NCBI RefSeq assembly: GCF_003121985.1
Contig: NZ_QEWP01000013.1
Span: 1 to 64,000, forward strand
Source: Marinilabilia rubra
GTDB taxonomy: Bacteria > Bacteroidota > Bacteroidia > Bacteroidales > Marinilabiliaceae
DNA: 64,000 bases
Direction: 5' to 3'
Position numbers and translations under genes: made by a program. Below, piece by piece: positions 1 to 7,720 of this stretch; positions within the stretch are counted from its first letter, which is position 1; each line of letters begins with the position of its first letter. The notes below the pieces were generated by a model. The model was given only the letters and a program-made list of their open reading frames with translations, was not told the origin of the DNA and made no database searches.

Positions 1-582
1 TAAATCACAGCAAATATATGAAGAAAATTCGACTATCATCCCGAAAGGGGTGAGTTGCGTCTGCTTACCAATCTTCAAATCAAGCACTTAGGCTTTGTAA
101 GCCTGACGGCTATGCCCTCCGGGGACCCGGAGGTTTTGCTCCTGGCTTAGCCCCGGGACAGTTGCCCCGGGGTTATCCGAATTGGCCCCTTATCAGGGAC
201 CATACATTCTTGACATCTACAACCCGAGCTTATATAAGTTCGTTCCTTTTCAGGGACTTGATGAATTATCATAACTTAGATCATGTAAAGACACGTAATT
301 CAGGAAGAATCTAAATGGTAATATCATTGCAAATATAAACTACTGCCTTTTGAAAAAACAGACGGTTTAGATAAAAGCCACTCAGCCTCAAAGTAGGATG
401 GCAACGGCCAGGCGGGGTTCGCGGATTCTTCGGGAAGCAAAGCAATATCATTGATTTACACCCAGGTTGAAATTAAAACCATAAGGCAGTTTATAGTGTT
501 ATTATAATTACTCTTTCGATTGAATGAAAGAGAAGATGTTTCTGAATGAACCCTTTGAGTTACTAATCAAAATAAATAAGAT
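1..582. other. Intergenic region upstream of the S9 peptidase
   Basis: No convincing coding frame is visible on either strand. The first 220 bases hold GC-rich hairpins described separately. The rest, about 220-582, is AT-rich spacer with no recognisable RNA or terminator. The promoter of the peptidase gene should lie here, but I found no good TAnnTTTG match with a correctly spaced upstream element. Confidence 0.5.
116..202 (-). repeat. GC-rich palindromic intergenic repeat, copy 1
   Basis: Two perfect hairpins lie side by side: CCTCCGGG/CCCGGAGG at 116-133 and CCCCGGG/CCCGGGG at about 151-172. Read on the minus strand, 148-202 contains GGGGCCAATTCGGATAACCC followed by GGGG. The same arrangement, with close sequence similarity, occurs at 62128-62223 in the plus direction. 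This is typical of dispersed REP-like elements. It encodes nothing recognisable. Confidence 0.55.
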
Positions 583-2625
583 ATGAAACAAAGACTGATT
601 GAGTTTACAGTGTTAATAACGATGATGTCCTTCTTGGGCCTTTCTAACTTAGTTGCTCAAAAGGCCAAGGTGTTTTCTCCCGGGAAAGTGCTGGACCTTG
701 AACAGGTAAGAGATGTTGCGATTTCTCCTGACGAAAATTATGTGGCATATACTGTTTCCGTTCCGCGTTCCTTTTCAGACTCGCCGGGATCAGATTATCG
801 TGAATTACATCTTTACAATTTGCAAACCGATGAGGTTAGAAAGCTTGTTGCCGGAAAAGAAGTTGTATCATCACTTGGTTGGACACCTGATTCCAGAGCA
901 GTTACATTCAGGTCCAGGATGGATGATGTTAAGCACACTCAGGTATTTTCAATAGCTCCTGACAGCTCAAAGGCCGGGGTTTTGTTCGAGTTTCCGCAAT
1001 CAGTGAGACAATACGAGTTTGCCAACAGCAATACGGTCATTTTTACAGCCACCGATTCTCTGAGTGAAGATGCCAAAGATTTTAATGAAAAAGGTTTCGA
1101 TATTGATATCTATGAAGAGGAGTGGCGACATATCAGTATGTATTCGGTGGATCTTGGTACTGGTGAAACACGTAAATTAACCAATGGACAGACGGTTTAT
1201 GATTTTGTTGTTTCTCCCAATGGAAAGACGGCTGCTGCTGCCATAGCTTCGAAAAATCTTACCGATTACATGTACATGTTTAAAGACATTTACACGGTGG
1301 ATTTGGAAACCGGAAAGACCGAATTGATGGTGGATATTGCCGGAAAACTTGGCAAACTGGCATGGAGTCCTGATGGGAAAAAACTGGCTTTTCAGGCAGC
1401 TTCGAGTCGAAACGATGCTGTGGACGGAAGCTTATTTGTTATGGATATCCCCAACAGTAAAAGCTTTGATGAACTTCAAAACTATGGAGCAGATAAGGAG
1501 TTGTCGGTAATTGATGTGGGGTGGAAAAATGAAAAAACTGTCTTATATGCTGCAGAAGAGGGTGTTGATATTGTCTTGAGTGAACAAAAAGTAGGTTCAA
1601 ATGACAGAACCAAAATTATTGATCCCAGAAAGGTAGTATTCAGCGGATTCGATGTCTCAGAGAATCTGGTTGCATTCCCGGGAAATACTTCCAGTCACCC
1701 ATCAGAATTGTTTGTTTTCAATTTAAAAGATGAATCTTTGGAACGAAAGACGCATCATAACGCCTGGTTAAATGAAGTGGATCTGGCACGCCAGCAAAAG
1801 TTTGAATATGAAGCCAGAGACGGGAAAAAGATTGAAGGGGTATTATTGTATCCCCTTAATTATATGGCAGGAAACAGCTATCCACTTATAACATACATTC
1901 ACGGAGGACCCGAAGCGGCTGTACAAAATGGCTGGACTACCAGGTATTCAACCTGGGGACAGGTGGCAGCAGCCAGAGACTATTTTGTATTTATGCCCAA
2001 CTACCGGGCCAGTTCAGGTCGAGGTATTGATTTTACGATGGCCGGCTTTGGGGATCTGGTTGGCGCAGAATACAATGATGTACTGGATGGCATAGATGCA
2101 TTGATTGACAAAGGTTTCGTAGATCCTGAAAAAGTAGGTATTGGCGGCGGATCTTATGGCGGCTATTTCTCAGCCTGGTCGGCCACCCGGCATACCGAAA
2201 GATTTGCTGCCTCTGTTGTGTTTGTCGGAGTTTCAGATCAGGTATCCAAACGGTTTACGACCGATATACCGTATGAAGATTACTATGTGCACTGGGGGTT
2301 TTGGACACATGAGGACTGGAAAAGTGTTTACGATGTGAGCCCCGTTAAGTATGCCCATCAAAGTGAGACCCCAACACTCATTTTGCATGGAACTGCCGAT
2401 CCGAGAGTGCATCCGTCCCAAGGCCTTGAACTTTACCGGGCTCTTAAATTGCACAGCAAATCTCCCGTGCGACTAATCTGGTATGGAAACGAAGGACATG
2501 GTAACCGTATAAATCTTAATCAATACGATTACCTGGTAAGGACAATGGATTGGTTTGATTATTATCTTAAGTCAGATAAACCTAAAGATCAAATGCCGGC
2601 CAAGTATCCTGATTTTGAGTTTTAA
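583..2625 (+). CDS. S9 family prolyl oligopeptidase-type serine peptidase, exported
   Basis: The 680-residue product starts with a signal peptide (hydrophobic stretch ending near LVAQ, about residue 26). A WD40/PD40-like beta-propeller fills residues 30-400, with typical segments such as SPDGKKLAF. An alpha/beta-hydrolase peptidase domain covers about 420-680. The nucleophile serine sits in GGSYGGY (about 520-526). The Asp is in HGTADPRVHPS and the His in GNEGHGNRI, which completes the Ser-Asp-His triad of clan SC, family S9. Length and order match dipeptidyl aminopeptidase/acylaminoacyl-peptidases, which remove dipeptides or acyl-amino acids from oligopeptides, here in the periplasm. It stands alone on its strand, with repeats on both sides. 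The exact specificity cannot be read from the sequence. Confidence 0.92.
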   Translation: MKQRLIEFTVLITMMSFLGLSNLVAQKAKVFSPGKVLDLEQVRDVAISPDENYVAYTVSVPRSFSDSPGSDYRELHLYNLQTDEVRKLVAGKEVVSSLGWTPDSRAVTFRSRMDDVKHTQVFSIAPDSSKAGVLFEFPQSVRQYEFANSNTVIFTATDSLSEDAKDFNEKGFDIDIYEEEWRHISMYSVDLGTGETRKLTNGQTVYDFVVSPNGKTAAAAIASKNLTDYMYMFKDIYTVDLETGKTELMVDIAGKLGKLAWSPDGKKLAFQAASSRNDAVDGSLFVMDIPNSKSFDELQNYGADKELSVIDVGWKNEKTVLYAAEEGVDIVLSEQKVGSNDRTKIIDPRKVVFSGFDVSENLVAFPGNTSSHPSELFVFNLKDESLERKTHHNAWLNEVDLARQQKFEYEARDGKKIEGVLLYPLNYMAGNSYPLITYIHGGPEAAVQNGWTTRYSTWGQVAAARDYFVFMPNYRASSGRGIDFTMAGFGDLVGAEYNDVLDGIDALIDKGFVDPEKVGIGGGSYGGYFSAWSATRHTERFAASVVFVGVSDQVSKRFTTDIPYEDYYVHWGFWTHEDWKSVYDVSPVKYAHQSETPTLILHGTADPRVHPSQGLELYRALKLHSKSPVRLIWYGNEGHGNRINLNQYDYLVRTMDWFDYYLKSDKPKDQMPAKYPDFEF

Positions 2626-2655
2626 TTTATATATCTTCTCTTAGAACAATAGTTC

Positions 2656-2714
2656 GTTAAAAAAGCATAAACGCAGAGGCGCATTGACGCAAAGGTTTTA
2701 TTATGAGAGACTTG
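2656..2714 (+). repeat. Dispersed 60-bp 'ACGCAGAGACGCA' repeat, copy 1
   Basis: This is the most diverged of three copies in the window. It contains GTTAAAAAAG, then ACGCAGAGGCGCATTGACGC, then a segment like TTTTATTATGAGAGACTTG. The closest relatives are 7508-7567 (same strand) and 59777-59836 (opposite strand). It is non-coding and lies just after the S9 peptidase gene. Confidence 0.6.
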
Positions 2715-2810
2715 TCTGTTGTGTTGCTGGCTGTGTAAGCAATAGATCATCAGGCTTTTGTAAAGAATAACGAAGTGTTGTTAGAAGAGGTAATATAAAT
2801 TTCAGTAAAC

Positions 2811-3094
2811 TAAGAAAGAGGCTGTCTTAGTAGTCCGATTTTGATGTCATCCTGAGCTTGTCGAAGAATCTTTTTTCTGAAAAACAGATGTTTCGCCTCC
2901 GCTCAACATGACATGCATTTTATATCTTATCCTTTTAACAATACTCCGCTAATCTTTTGCAATATGCTTTTAATTAGTTATTTGCAAATCAAGGGTTGTT
3001 TGTATTAAAATGCACATCGTCAGCATTTTACGATATATTTTTTGTCTAAAATCTAAAAGTCTAACGATCTATTGTTTAAGACAACCCCTTTCTT
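2811..3094. mobile_element. MITE-like element with 20-bp terminal inverted repeats
   Basis: The left end (2811-2830, AAGAAAGAGGCTGTCTTA core) and the right end (3075-3094, TAAGACAACCCCTTTCTTA) are inverted repeats with about three mismatches. Inside lies a second motif, TGTCATCCTGAGCTTGTCGA, paired further on with a CAACATGACA-type segment. The same inner motif and related ends occur at 34318-34453. There is no transposase, so this is a non-autonomous element that could only move with a transposase supplied elsewhere. End sequences of the GAGGCTGTCT type are common on Bacteroidota insertion sequences, but the parent family was not identified. Confidence 0.6.
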
Positions 3095-3119
3095 AGCAAA
3101 GTATTAATTACTATTTCTA

Positions 3120-3287
3120 TCAGTACCTGTAAATGGCATTGGCTTCCACTGTTTCGTCAGGCATTCCCTCATCATCTTCAAAATGAACATTGCCTCCCTG
3201 ATCAAATGAAAAAGTTTTGATGAATACCCATACTAAGCAGTTTTCATTTTTTTTGTTTAATTCTTGAGTATGTTTAAAAAAGTCCAG
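3120..3287 (-). pseudogene. 3' fragment of an unidentified gene
   Basis: On the minus strand an open frame ends with TGA at 3120-3122. It reads coherently as a protein C-terminus: VWVFIKTFSFDQGG, then NVHFEDDEGMPDE, then VEANAIYRY-stop. The amino-acid composition is that of a real protein rather than of a random frame. The frame has no start codon of its own and is closed upstream by a stop just before the start of the oxidoreductase gene. I read it as the tail of a lost gene, stranded between the MITE-like element and that gene. The family is not recognised, and a chance open frame remains possible. Confidence 0.35.
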
Positions 3288-3289
3288 CT

Positions 3290-4402
3290 ATGAAAAGTCT
3301 TGTTGTTTCATTCATTCTCTTGTTTATGTCCATTTCTCTGCCTGGGGTTGGACAGGACCAACCAGTAAAAATAGGCATCGCCGGATTAACACACTCCCAC
3401 GTTCATTGGATATTTGGGAGTGAGAAAAGGGGAGAGATTGAAATAGTGGGCATTGCTGAACCAGACAAAGAGTTGGCCCAACGTTATGCCGATCAATATG
3501 ACTTTCCAATGACCATGGTTTATGATTCACTGGACGAGATGATCGCTGAAAAGAACCTTGACGGTGTAACTGCTTTTGGCTCCATATATGAACATTTAGC
3601 GGTAGTTGAGAAATGTGCACCCGAGGGGATCCATGTGATGGTTGAAAAGCCCCTGGCGGTCAATATGGATCACGCCCGGAAAATGGAAGCTTTGGCAAAA
3701 AAATATGGCATACATTTACTGACCAATTATGAAACTACCTGGTATCCTACCAATCATGAAGCTTATGATATGATTAAGAATGATTCGGTAATTGGAGATA
3801 TTCGAAAAATAGTGGTAAGAGACGGTCACAAAGGTCCCAAAAAGATAGGTGTTGATTCTGAATTTCTGGATTGGCTGACCGATCCCAAACTTAATGGGGG
3901 AGGAGCTATTATCGATTTTGGCTGTTATGGGGTTAATCTTTCTACCTGGCTAATGGATGGCAGTAGACCTCATAAAGTGACCGCCGTTACAAGGCAGTTT
4001 CAACCTGAAAATAATCCCAATGTTGATGATGAAGCCATAATTATTCTGGAATACGATCAATCTGTTGCTATTATCCAGGGATCCTGGAACTGGCCGATTG
4101 GCCGAAAGGATATGGAGATCTACGGTGTTGACGGGGTTGTATATTCCGATAACCGGAATGACTTGAGAGTTCGCATTTCTGAGGGATATGATGGCTATAA
4201 CGAAAAGAAATATCATTTGGACGACAGACCAGCACCTTATGATGATCCTTTTTCATGGTTTACTGCTGTTATTAAAGATGAGGTTACTCTGGAGCCTTAT
4301 TCTCTGTCTTCACTGGAAAACAATATGTTGGTTGTGGAAATTCTGGATGCAGCAATTAGGAGTGCGGAGGAAGGGAGGACTGTTTCGTTGCAGGGGAATT
4401 GA
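3290..4402 (+). CDS. Secreted Gfo/Idh/MocA family oxidoreductase
   Basis: The 370-residue product has a signal peptide (residues 1-22, ending GVGQ) followed by an NAD(P)-binding Rossmann start, KIGIAGLTHSHV. The EKP motif typical of the family appears as VMVEKPLAVN near residue 120. An alpha/beta C-terminal domain follows, with a GGGAIIDFGCYG segment (the G-D-x-G/C-H-like region). Family members oxidise, reduce or otherwise transform sugars and cyclitols with a bound nucleotide cofactor. Some exported members act as redox-neutral glycosidases or sugar dehydrogenases with tightly bound NAD. Export and the neighbouring sugar mutarotase and glycosidases suggest a carbohydrate substrate. Its 3' end faces the aldose epimerase gene across a shared terminator. 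Confidence 0.85.
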   Translation: MKSLVVSFILLFMSISLPGVGQDQPVKIGIAGLTHSHVHWIFGSEKRGEIEIVGIAEPDKELAQRYADQYDFPMTMVYDSLDEMIAEKNLDGVTAFGSIYEHLAVVEKCAPEGIHVMVEKPLAVNMDHARKMEALAKKYGIHLLTNYETTWYPTNHEAYDMIKNDSVIGDIRKIVVRDGHKGPKKIGVDSEFLDWLTDPKLNGGGAIIDFGCYGVNLSTWLMDGSRPHKVTAVTRQFQPENNPNVDDEAIIILEYDQSVAIIQGSWNWPIGRKDMEIYGVDGVVYSDNRNDLRVRISEGYDGYNEKKYHLDDRPAPYDDPFSWFTAVIKDEVTLEPYSLSSLENNMLVVEILDAAIRSAEEGRTVSLQGN

Positions 4403-4419
4403 TATTTTTTATTATAACA

Positions 4420-4458
4420 AACGGGACACAGATGCCCATTTAACATCAATGTCCCGTT
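4420..4458. terminator. Bidirectional hairpin terminator
   Basis: AACGGGACA (4420-4428) and TGTCCCGTT (4450-4458) form a perfect 9-bp stem with a 21-base loop. A-rich sequence precedes it and TTCTTTAAATTT follows, so it can act in both directions. It lies exactly between two convergent genes, 18 bases after one stop and 13 before the other. Confidence 0.65.
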
Positions 4459-4470
4459 CTTTAAATTTAT

Positions 4471-5631
4471 TTATTCATTATCATCAGCCGCAACGGTTGA
4501 AAAGCGATAAATACTCTTCGATTTAAAAGTATCCCCTTTTTTTAATACAGTTGAAGGGAAATTAGGATGATTTGGTGAATCCGGAAAATGCTGCGGTTCA
4601 AAAACAAAGCATTCCCTGAATTTGTAGGGTTTTCCACTTTTACCTATTGCACTTCCATCCATGAAATTTCCACCATAAAATTGCATACCAGGCTCCTCGG
4701 TGAGTATCTCCATTTTTCTCCCACTTTTCGGTTCCCAGATTGATACAGCCCATGATAAATCCCCGTCTTCTTTGTTGAGAACAAAGTTATGGTCATATCC
4801 GTTAGCAAAACGCAATTGGTCATTTCCCTTATTAAGGTCTTTTCCAATGGCTTTTTTGTAGGTGAAATCAAAGGGAGTGTTCGAGACCTTTGCAATTTCT
4901 CCTGTCGGGATCAGCGTGGAATCAACTGGAGTGTAGTAATCGGCATTAATTTTTAAAATATGATCATTGATGGTACCATTGCCTTCTCCCTTGAGATTAA
5001 AAAAAGGATGGCTTGTTAAATTAATCACAGTCTTTTTATCTGTGTGGGCCTTGTAATATATAATCAGAGAGTTGTCTGAGGCTAATTCATACTCCACATC
5101 TACAGATAAATTCCCGGGATATCCCATTTCTCCATCCCTGGAAAGATAATGCATGGTTATGGTTGAGTCAGTAGATTGTTCTACTTCCCACACAACATTG
5201 TGGAAACCTTTTGGACCACCATGCAAGTGATTTGGGCCATTGTTTTTTGGTAATTCGTAAGTAATGCCATCCAAGATAAATTTTCCATCGTCAATACGGT
5301 TCCCGAAACGACCAATAAGTGCCCCGTGAAATACCTCATTGGAATTCATATATTCTTTTATTGAGGAATAACCCAGAACAATATCATCATAATTTCCCTT
5401 TTGGTCAGGCGTTAAAAGTCCAACAATTCTACCTCCATAATTGGTTACAGCCATGGATATATTTCCATTACGAAGAAAGAACAAGTCTGTCTTTTTATTA
5501 TTTATCCGTGTTTGGAAATCTTCTTTTTTCAGGGTTTTAAAGGAAGGAACCGAACGGTCAATGGTATGGAAACATCCTGACAAAGAAATAAGTAAAAGGA
5601 TGAGTGCTGCTGTGATTTTATAAATTCTCAT
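4471..5631 (-). CDS. Aldose 1-epimerase (galactose mutarotase), lipoprotein
   Basis: The 386-residue product begins with a lipoprotein signal (hydrophobic stretch ending LISLSGC, Cys about 20). It then follows the GalM beta-sandwich fold. Visible family motifs are NGPNHLHGGPKGF, INLTSHPFFNLKG (catalytic His region), PGMQFYGGNF and FVFEPQHFPDSPNHP, whose Glu is the family's general base. It interconverts alpha and beta anomers of aldoses such as galactose, here probably in the periplasm because of the lipid anchor. It is 92 bases downstream of the minus-strand glycosidase-like lipoprotein and probably co-transcribed with it, which fits release and mutarotation of a monosaccharide. Confidence 0.9.
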   Translation of the reverse strand: MRIYKITAALILLLISLSGCFHTIDRSVPSFKTLKKEDFQTRINNKKTDLFFLRNGNISMAVTNYGGRIVGLLTPDQKGNYDDIVLGYSSIKEYMNSNEVFHGALIGRFGNRIDDGKFILDGITYELPKNNGPNHLHGGPKGFHNVVWEVEQSTDSTITMHYLSRDGEMGYPGNLSVDVEYELASDNSLIIYYKAHTDKKTVINLTSHPFFNLKGEGNGTINDHILKINADYYTPVDSTLIPTGEIAKVSNTPFDFTYKKAIGKDLNKGNDQLRFANGYDHNFVLNKEDGDLSWAVSIWEPKSGRKMEILTEEPGMQFYGGNFMDGSAIGKSGKPYKFRECFVFEPQHFPDSPNHPNFPSTVLKKGDTFKSKSIYRFSTVAADDNE

Positions 5632-5723
5632 TTTCTCATTTTTTAATTGTTTCGATCCTAAATTAATGATTTAAGGTTTATGAGTTCAAAATAAAATTGT
5701 TATCAGTCGTTTAGTGTGAATTT

Positions 5724-6992
5724 TCAGGGACAATCAAATTCTCCATTTATTATTTGCTCCCATTCATCTTTAAATAAAGGATTTTTTACCGGGAATCCAT
5801 CCTCGTTATATCCCAGGAGGGCATCATTGAGATAAGCATTCAGTACCCATGCCGGACTTTGAGAACTAAGTTGAAATACCGGGCTTTCAATAGGGCGCCG
5901 GAAACCATAAGTGGCAACTTTTACATCGTACTCGCAAAAAGCCGAGTAAAAACTACTGAACCACTTGTCGGGATACCAATCCCGGGCAAGGAAAAAGCTT
6001 TTGAATACCACGGGATCTATAGGATCCGAATTGGCATTTTGAAGCAGAATGTTTAGCCATTCCCACATTTTAAGATCTGAAGAATAGCCGTTTTGGGTAC
6101 CCCAGTCGCCCAGGTTTTGACGAAGCTTGCTTTGAAGCAGGCGGTGTAAAGAAAACTCAGTGACAATTATCTCTTTATCGAAACCATTATCTCTTATCCA
6201 CTTAACATCTGCTTCACCATCTTCAATGGTGTCGACATGTGGGTGAAGATCAATGCCCTCGACTTTGTCATTATTACTGGCGATTTCGAAAACGGCCTGC
6301 AAAACAGGATTAGTGGCTGCTAATTCACTTACGCGGTTGAGAGCACCGGTGTATATCTGGTAGTTCCAATCCGATTTCTGACTTCGCCAATCATAAACCT
6401 TATTAATAAGATATCTGAGCATAAGTTTAAAATTCTCTACATCTGAATTTGGTGTTTCCCACATAGGCTCATTGCCAACAACCAGGATGTCGATATTTGA
6501 TGCAATGTTTGCGGTAATTAAAAGCCGCTCAATAACCTGGATGATGTATTCTGCACCAGGGGTTCCGAGTTCCGGTACACCCATGTCATTTCGCTTAAAG
6601 TCCAGTTTGAGACTGAAAATGATACGCATAGGCTCACCATTGGAAGCAGTATAGTTTTCCAGATTCTTCAGAGCATTTAAGTCGGTAAAAGAATTAAACC
6701 GGTTTTCGTTAATTCCTGTTATTTCGCCGGATTGACTAATGTTTAGGAAGTTACTGATATTAACAAATCCTCTGACCCATTGCATATTTGCATATTGAAG
6801 GTTGTTAATATTAATATCAGCAATGTTTTCATTGAAATTGGCTCCCAGCCTAATTCCTTCATGGTGAAACGGAGGTGTATATGGATCTTCCTTTTTATCG
6901 GGATCTGGTTCATTCTTGTCTTCACTACAAGCGGAAGATCCTATAAATAATAAAAAGAATATCAACCAGAAAAAATGACTTCGCCTTATCAT
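5724..6992 (-). CDS. TIM-barrel glycoside hydrolase-like lipoprotein (clan GH-A-like, family unassigned)
   Basis: The 422-residue product has an SPII signal (FIGSSAC, Cys 22), a charged linker and a catalytic domain starting near GIRLGANFNENI. It is a paralogue of the product at 13588-14766. Both share NEP (Glu175 here), then a D/H-LHPHV or VHLHI segment, then TEFSLHRL or PEFSLHRL (Glu279 here), RDWYP/RSWFP and a similar C-terminus. A Glu after Asn at the end of strand 4 and a Glu at the end of strand 7 is the clan GH-A pattern of acid/base and nucleophile. I could not place it in a numbered family. It lies upstream of the mutarotase gene on the same strand and is divergent from PUL 1, so it probably works on the same glycan. 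Confidence 0.7.
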   Translation of the reverse strand: MIRRSHFFWLIFFLLFIGSSACSEDKNEPDPDKKEDPYTPPFHHEGIRLGANFNENIADININNLQYANMQWVRGFVNISNFLNISQSGEITGINENRFNSFTDLNALKNLENYTASNGEPMRIIFSLKLDFKRNDMGVPELGTPGAEYIIQVIERLLITANIASNIDILVVGNEPMWETPNSDVENFKLMLRYLINKVYDWRSQKSDWNYQIYTGALNRVSELAATNPVLQAVFEIASNNDKVEGIDLHPHVDTIEDGEADVKWIRDNGFDKEIIVTEFSLHRLLQSKLRQNLGDWGTQNGYSSDLKMWEWLNILLQNANSDPIDPVVFKSFFLARDWYPDKWFSSFYSAFCEYDVKVATYGFRRPIESPVFQLSSQSPAWVLNAYLNDALLGYNEDGFPVKNPLFKDEWEQIINGEFDCP

Positions 6993-7507
6993 GATTACTT
7001 TGTTTTAAAGTTAGACTATAAATATTTTTACAAATTAAGAAGTGTTTGCGTTTATTGGGAGTCTTTTTTGTACAAAAAGAGGGGGGCTAATTATTCAAGA
7101 GTAATTCATTGGATGTGTAATGTGTTGTGGGGTAGTTGTTTATTTGATTCTGTGTGTTTGTTTTTTTATTTCTCTCATTTCCCGCTTTCAAAGTGCTTGA
7201 GGAGAGGTTTTGCCTGCTTAAGGTGTTTTCTATTAGAGAATTATATTGTTTTTGTTGTGTTTTGTTAAATGTTTTGGTTCGGGAAGGTTTGCTTAGTAAT
7301 AATATAGGATGTTATCCAATGCTTAACGTGTTGGTTGATAGGTTCCTGTGTGGAGTGATCTAAAAACCCCCGTTGATTGGAACGTTTTAGCATTTTTTAA
7401 GAGGGTGGTGTGTTTACCTTTGAATTACAATATCAAAATTAACAATCATTGTTGTTTGTTTGATGTTAAATATGATTTTCACGTGGATTCATAATAGTCA
7501 ATAGGTC
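6993..7507. other. Divergent intergenic region with strong T/G bias
   Basis: Between the minus-strand glycosidase gene and the first PUL 1 sulfatase there are about 700 bases without a supported gene. From about 7020 to 7370 the plus strand is rich in T and G and poor in A and C, so open frames arise by chance (hydrophobic, Cys/Phe-rich translations with no motif). I see no RNA gene. Promoters for the two divergent transcription units should lie here, but no strong one was found. Confidence 0.4.
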
Positions 7508-7567
7508 GTTAAAAAAAACCTAAACGCAGAGACGCAATGACGCAAAGTTTTTATTATCAGAGAGTTG
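7508..7567 (+). repeat. Dispersed 60-bp 'ACGCAGAGACGCA' repeat, copy 2
   Basis: The copy reads GTTAAAAAAAACC, then TAAACGCAGAGACGCAATGA, then CGCAAAGTTTTTATTATCAG and AGAGTTG. It is nearly identical to the reverse complement of 59777-59836 and a closer match to that copy than to 2656-2714. It is non-coding. Confidence 0.65.
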
Positions 7568-7615
7568 CAATTAATGATTGCTATTGCTTAAATAGTTCTT
7601 TATCAATTATTTGCA

Positions 7616-7633
7616 ATCCCGAACCGTCGGGAT
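7616..7633. repeat. Small hairpin ATCCCGA/TCGGGAT
   Basis: A perfect 7-bp inverted repeat with the loop ACCG. A related TCCCGA-N4-TCGGGA hairpin is present at 43261-43276. It lies about 90 bases upstream of the sulfatase gene, has no T-run and is probably part of the dispersed repeat population rather than a terminator. Confidence 0.4.
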
Positions 7634-7720
7634 AACGGAGTATTGAACAGCATAAGTAAAACAATAAAATAAGTTCCCTCTTTTTACGGGAACCCTTGAG
7701 CTAATTTAATTATTGTAGGG

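Noticed and set aside
6975-7363. Two overlapping small plus-strand frames
   Set aside because: Cys/Phe-rich translations without motif in a T/G-biased stretch; they overlap the 5' end of a real minus-strand gene.
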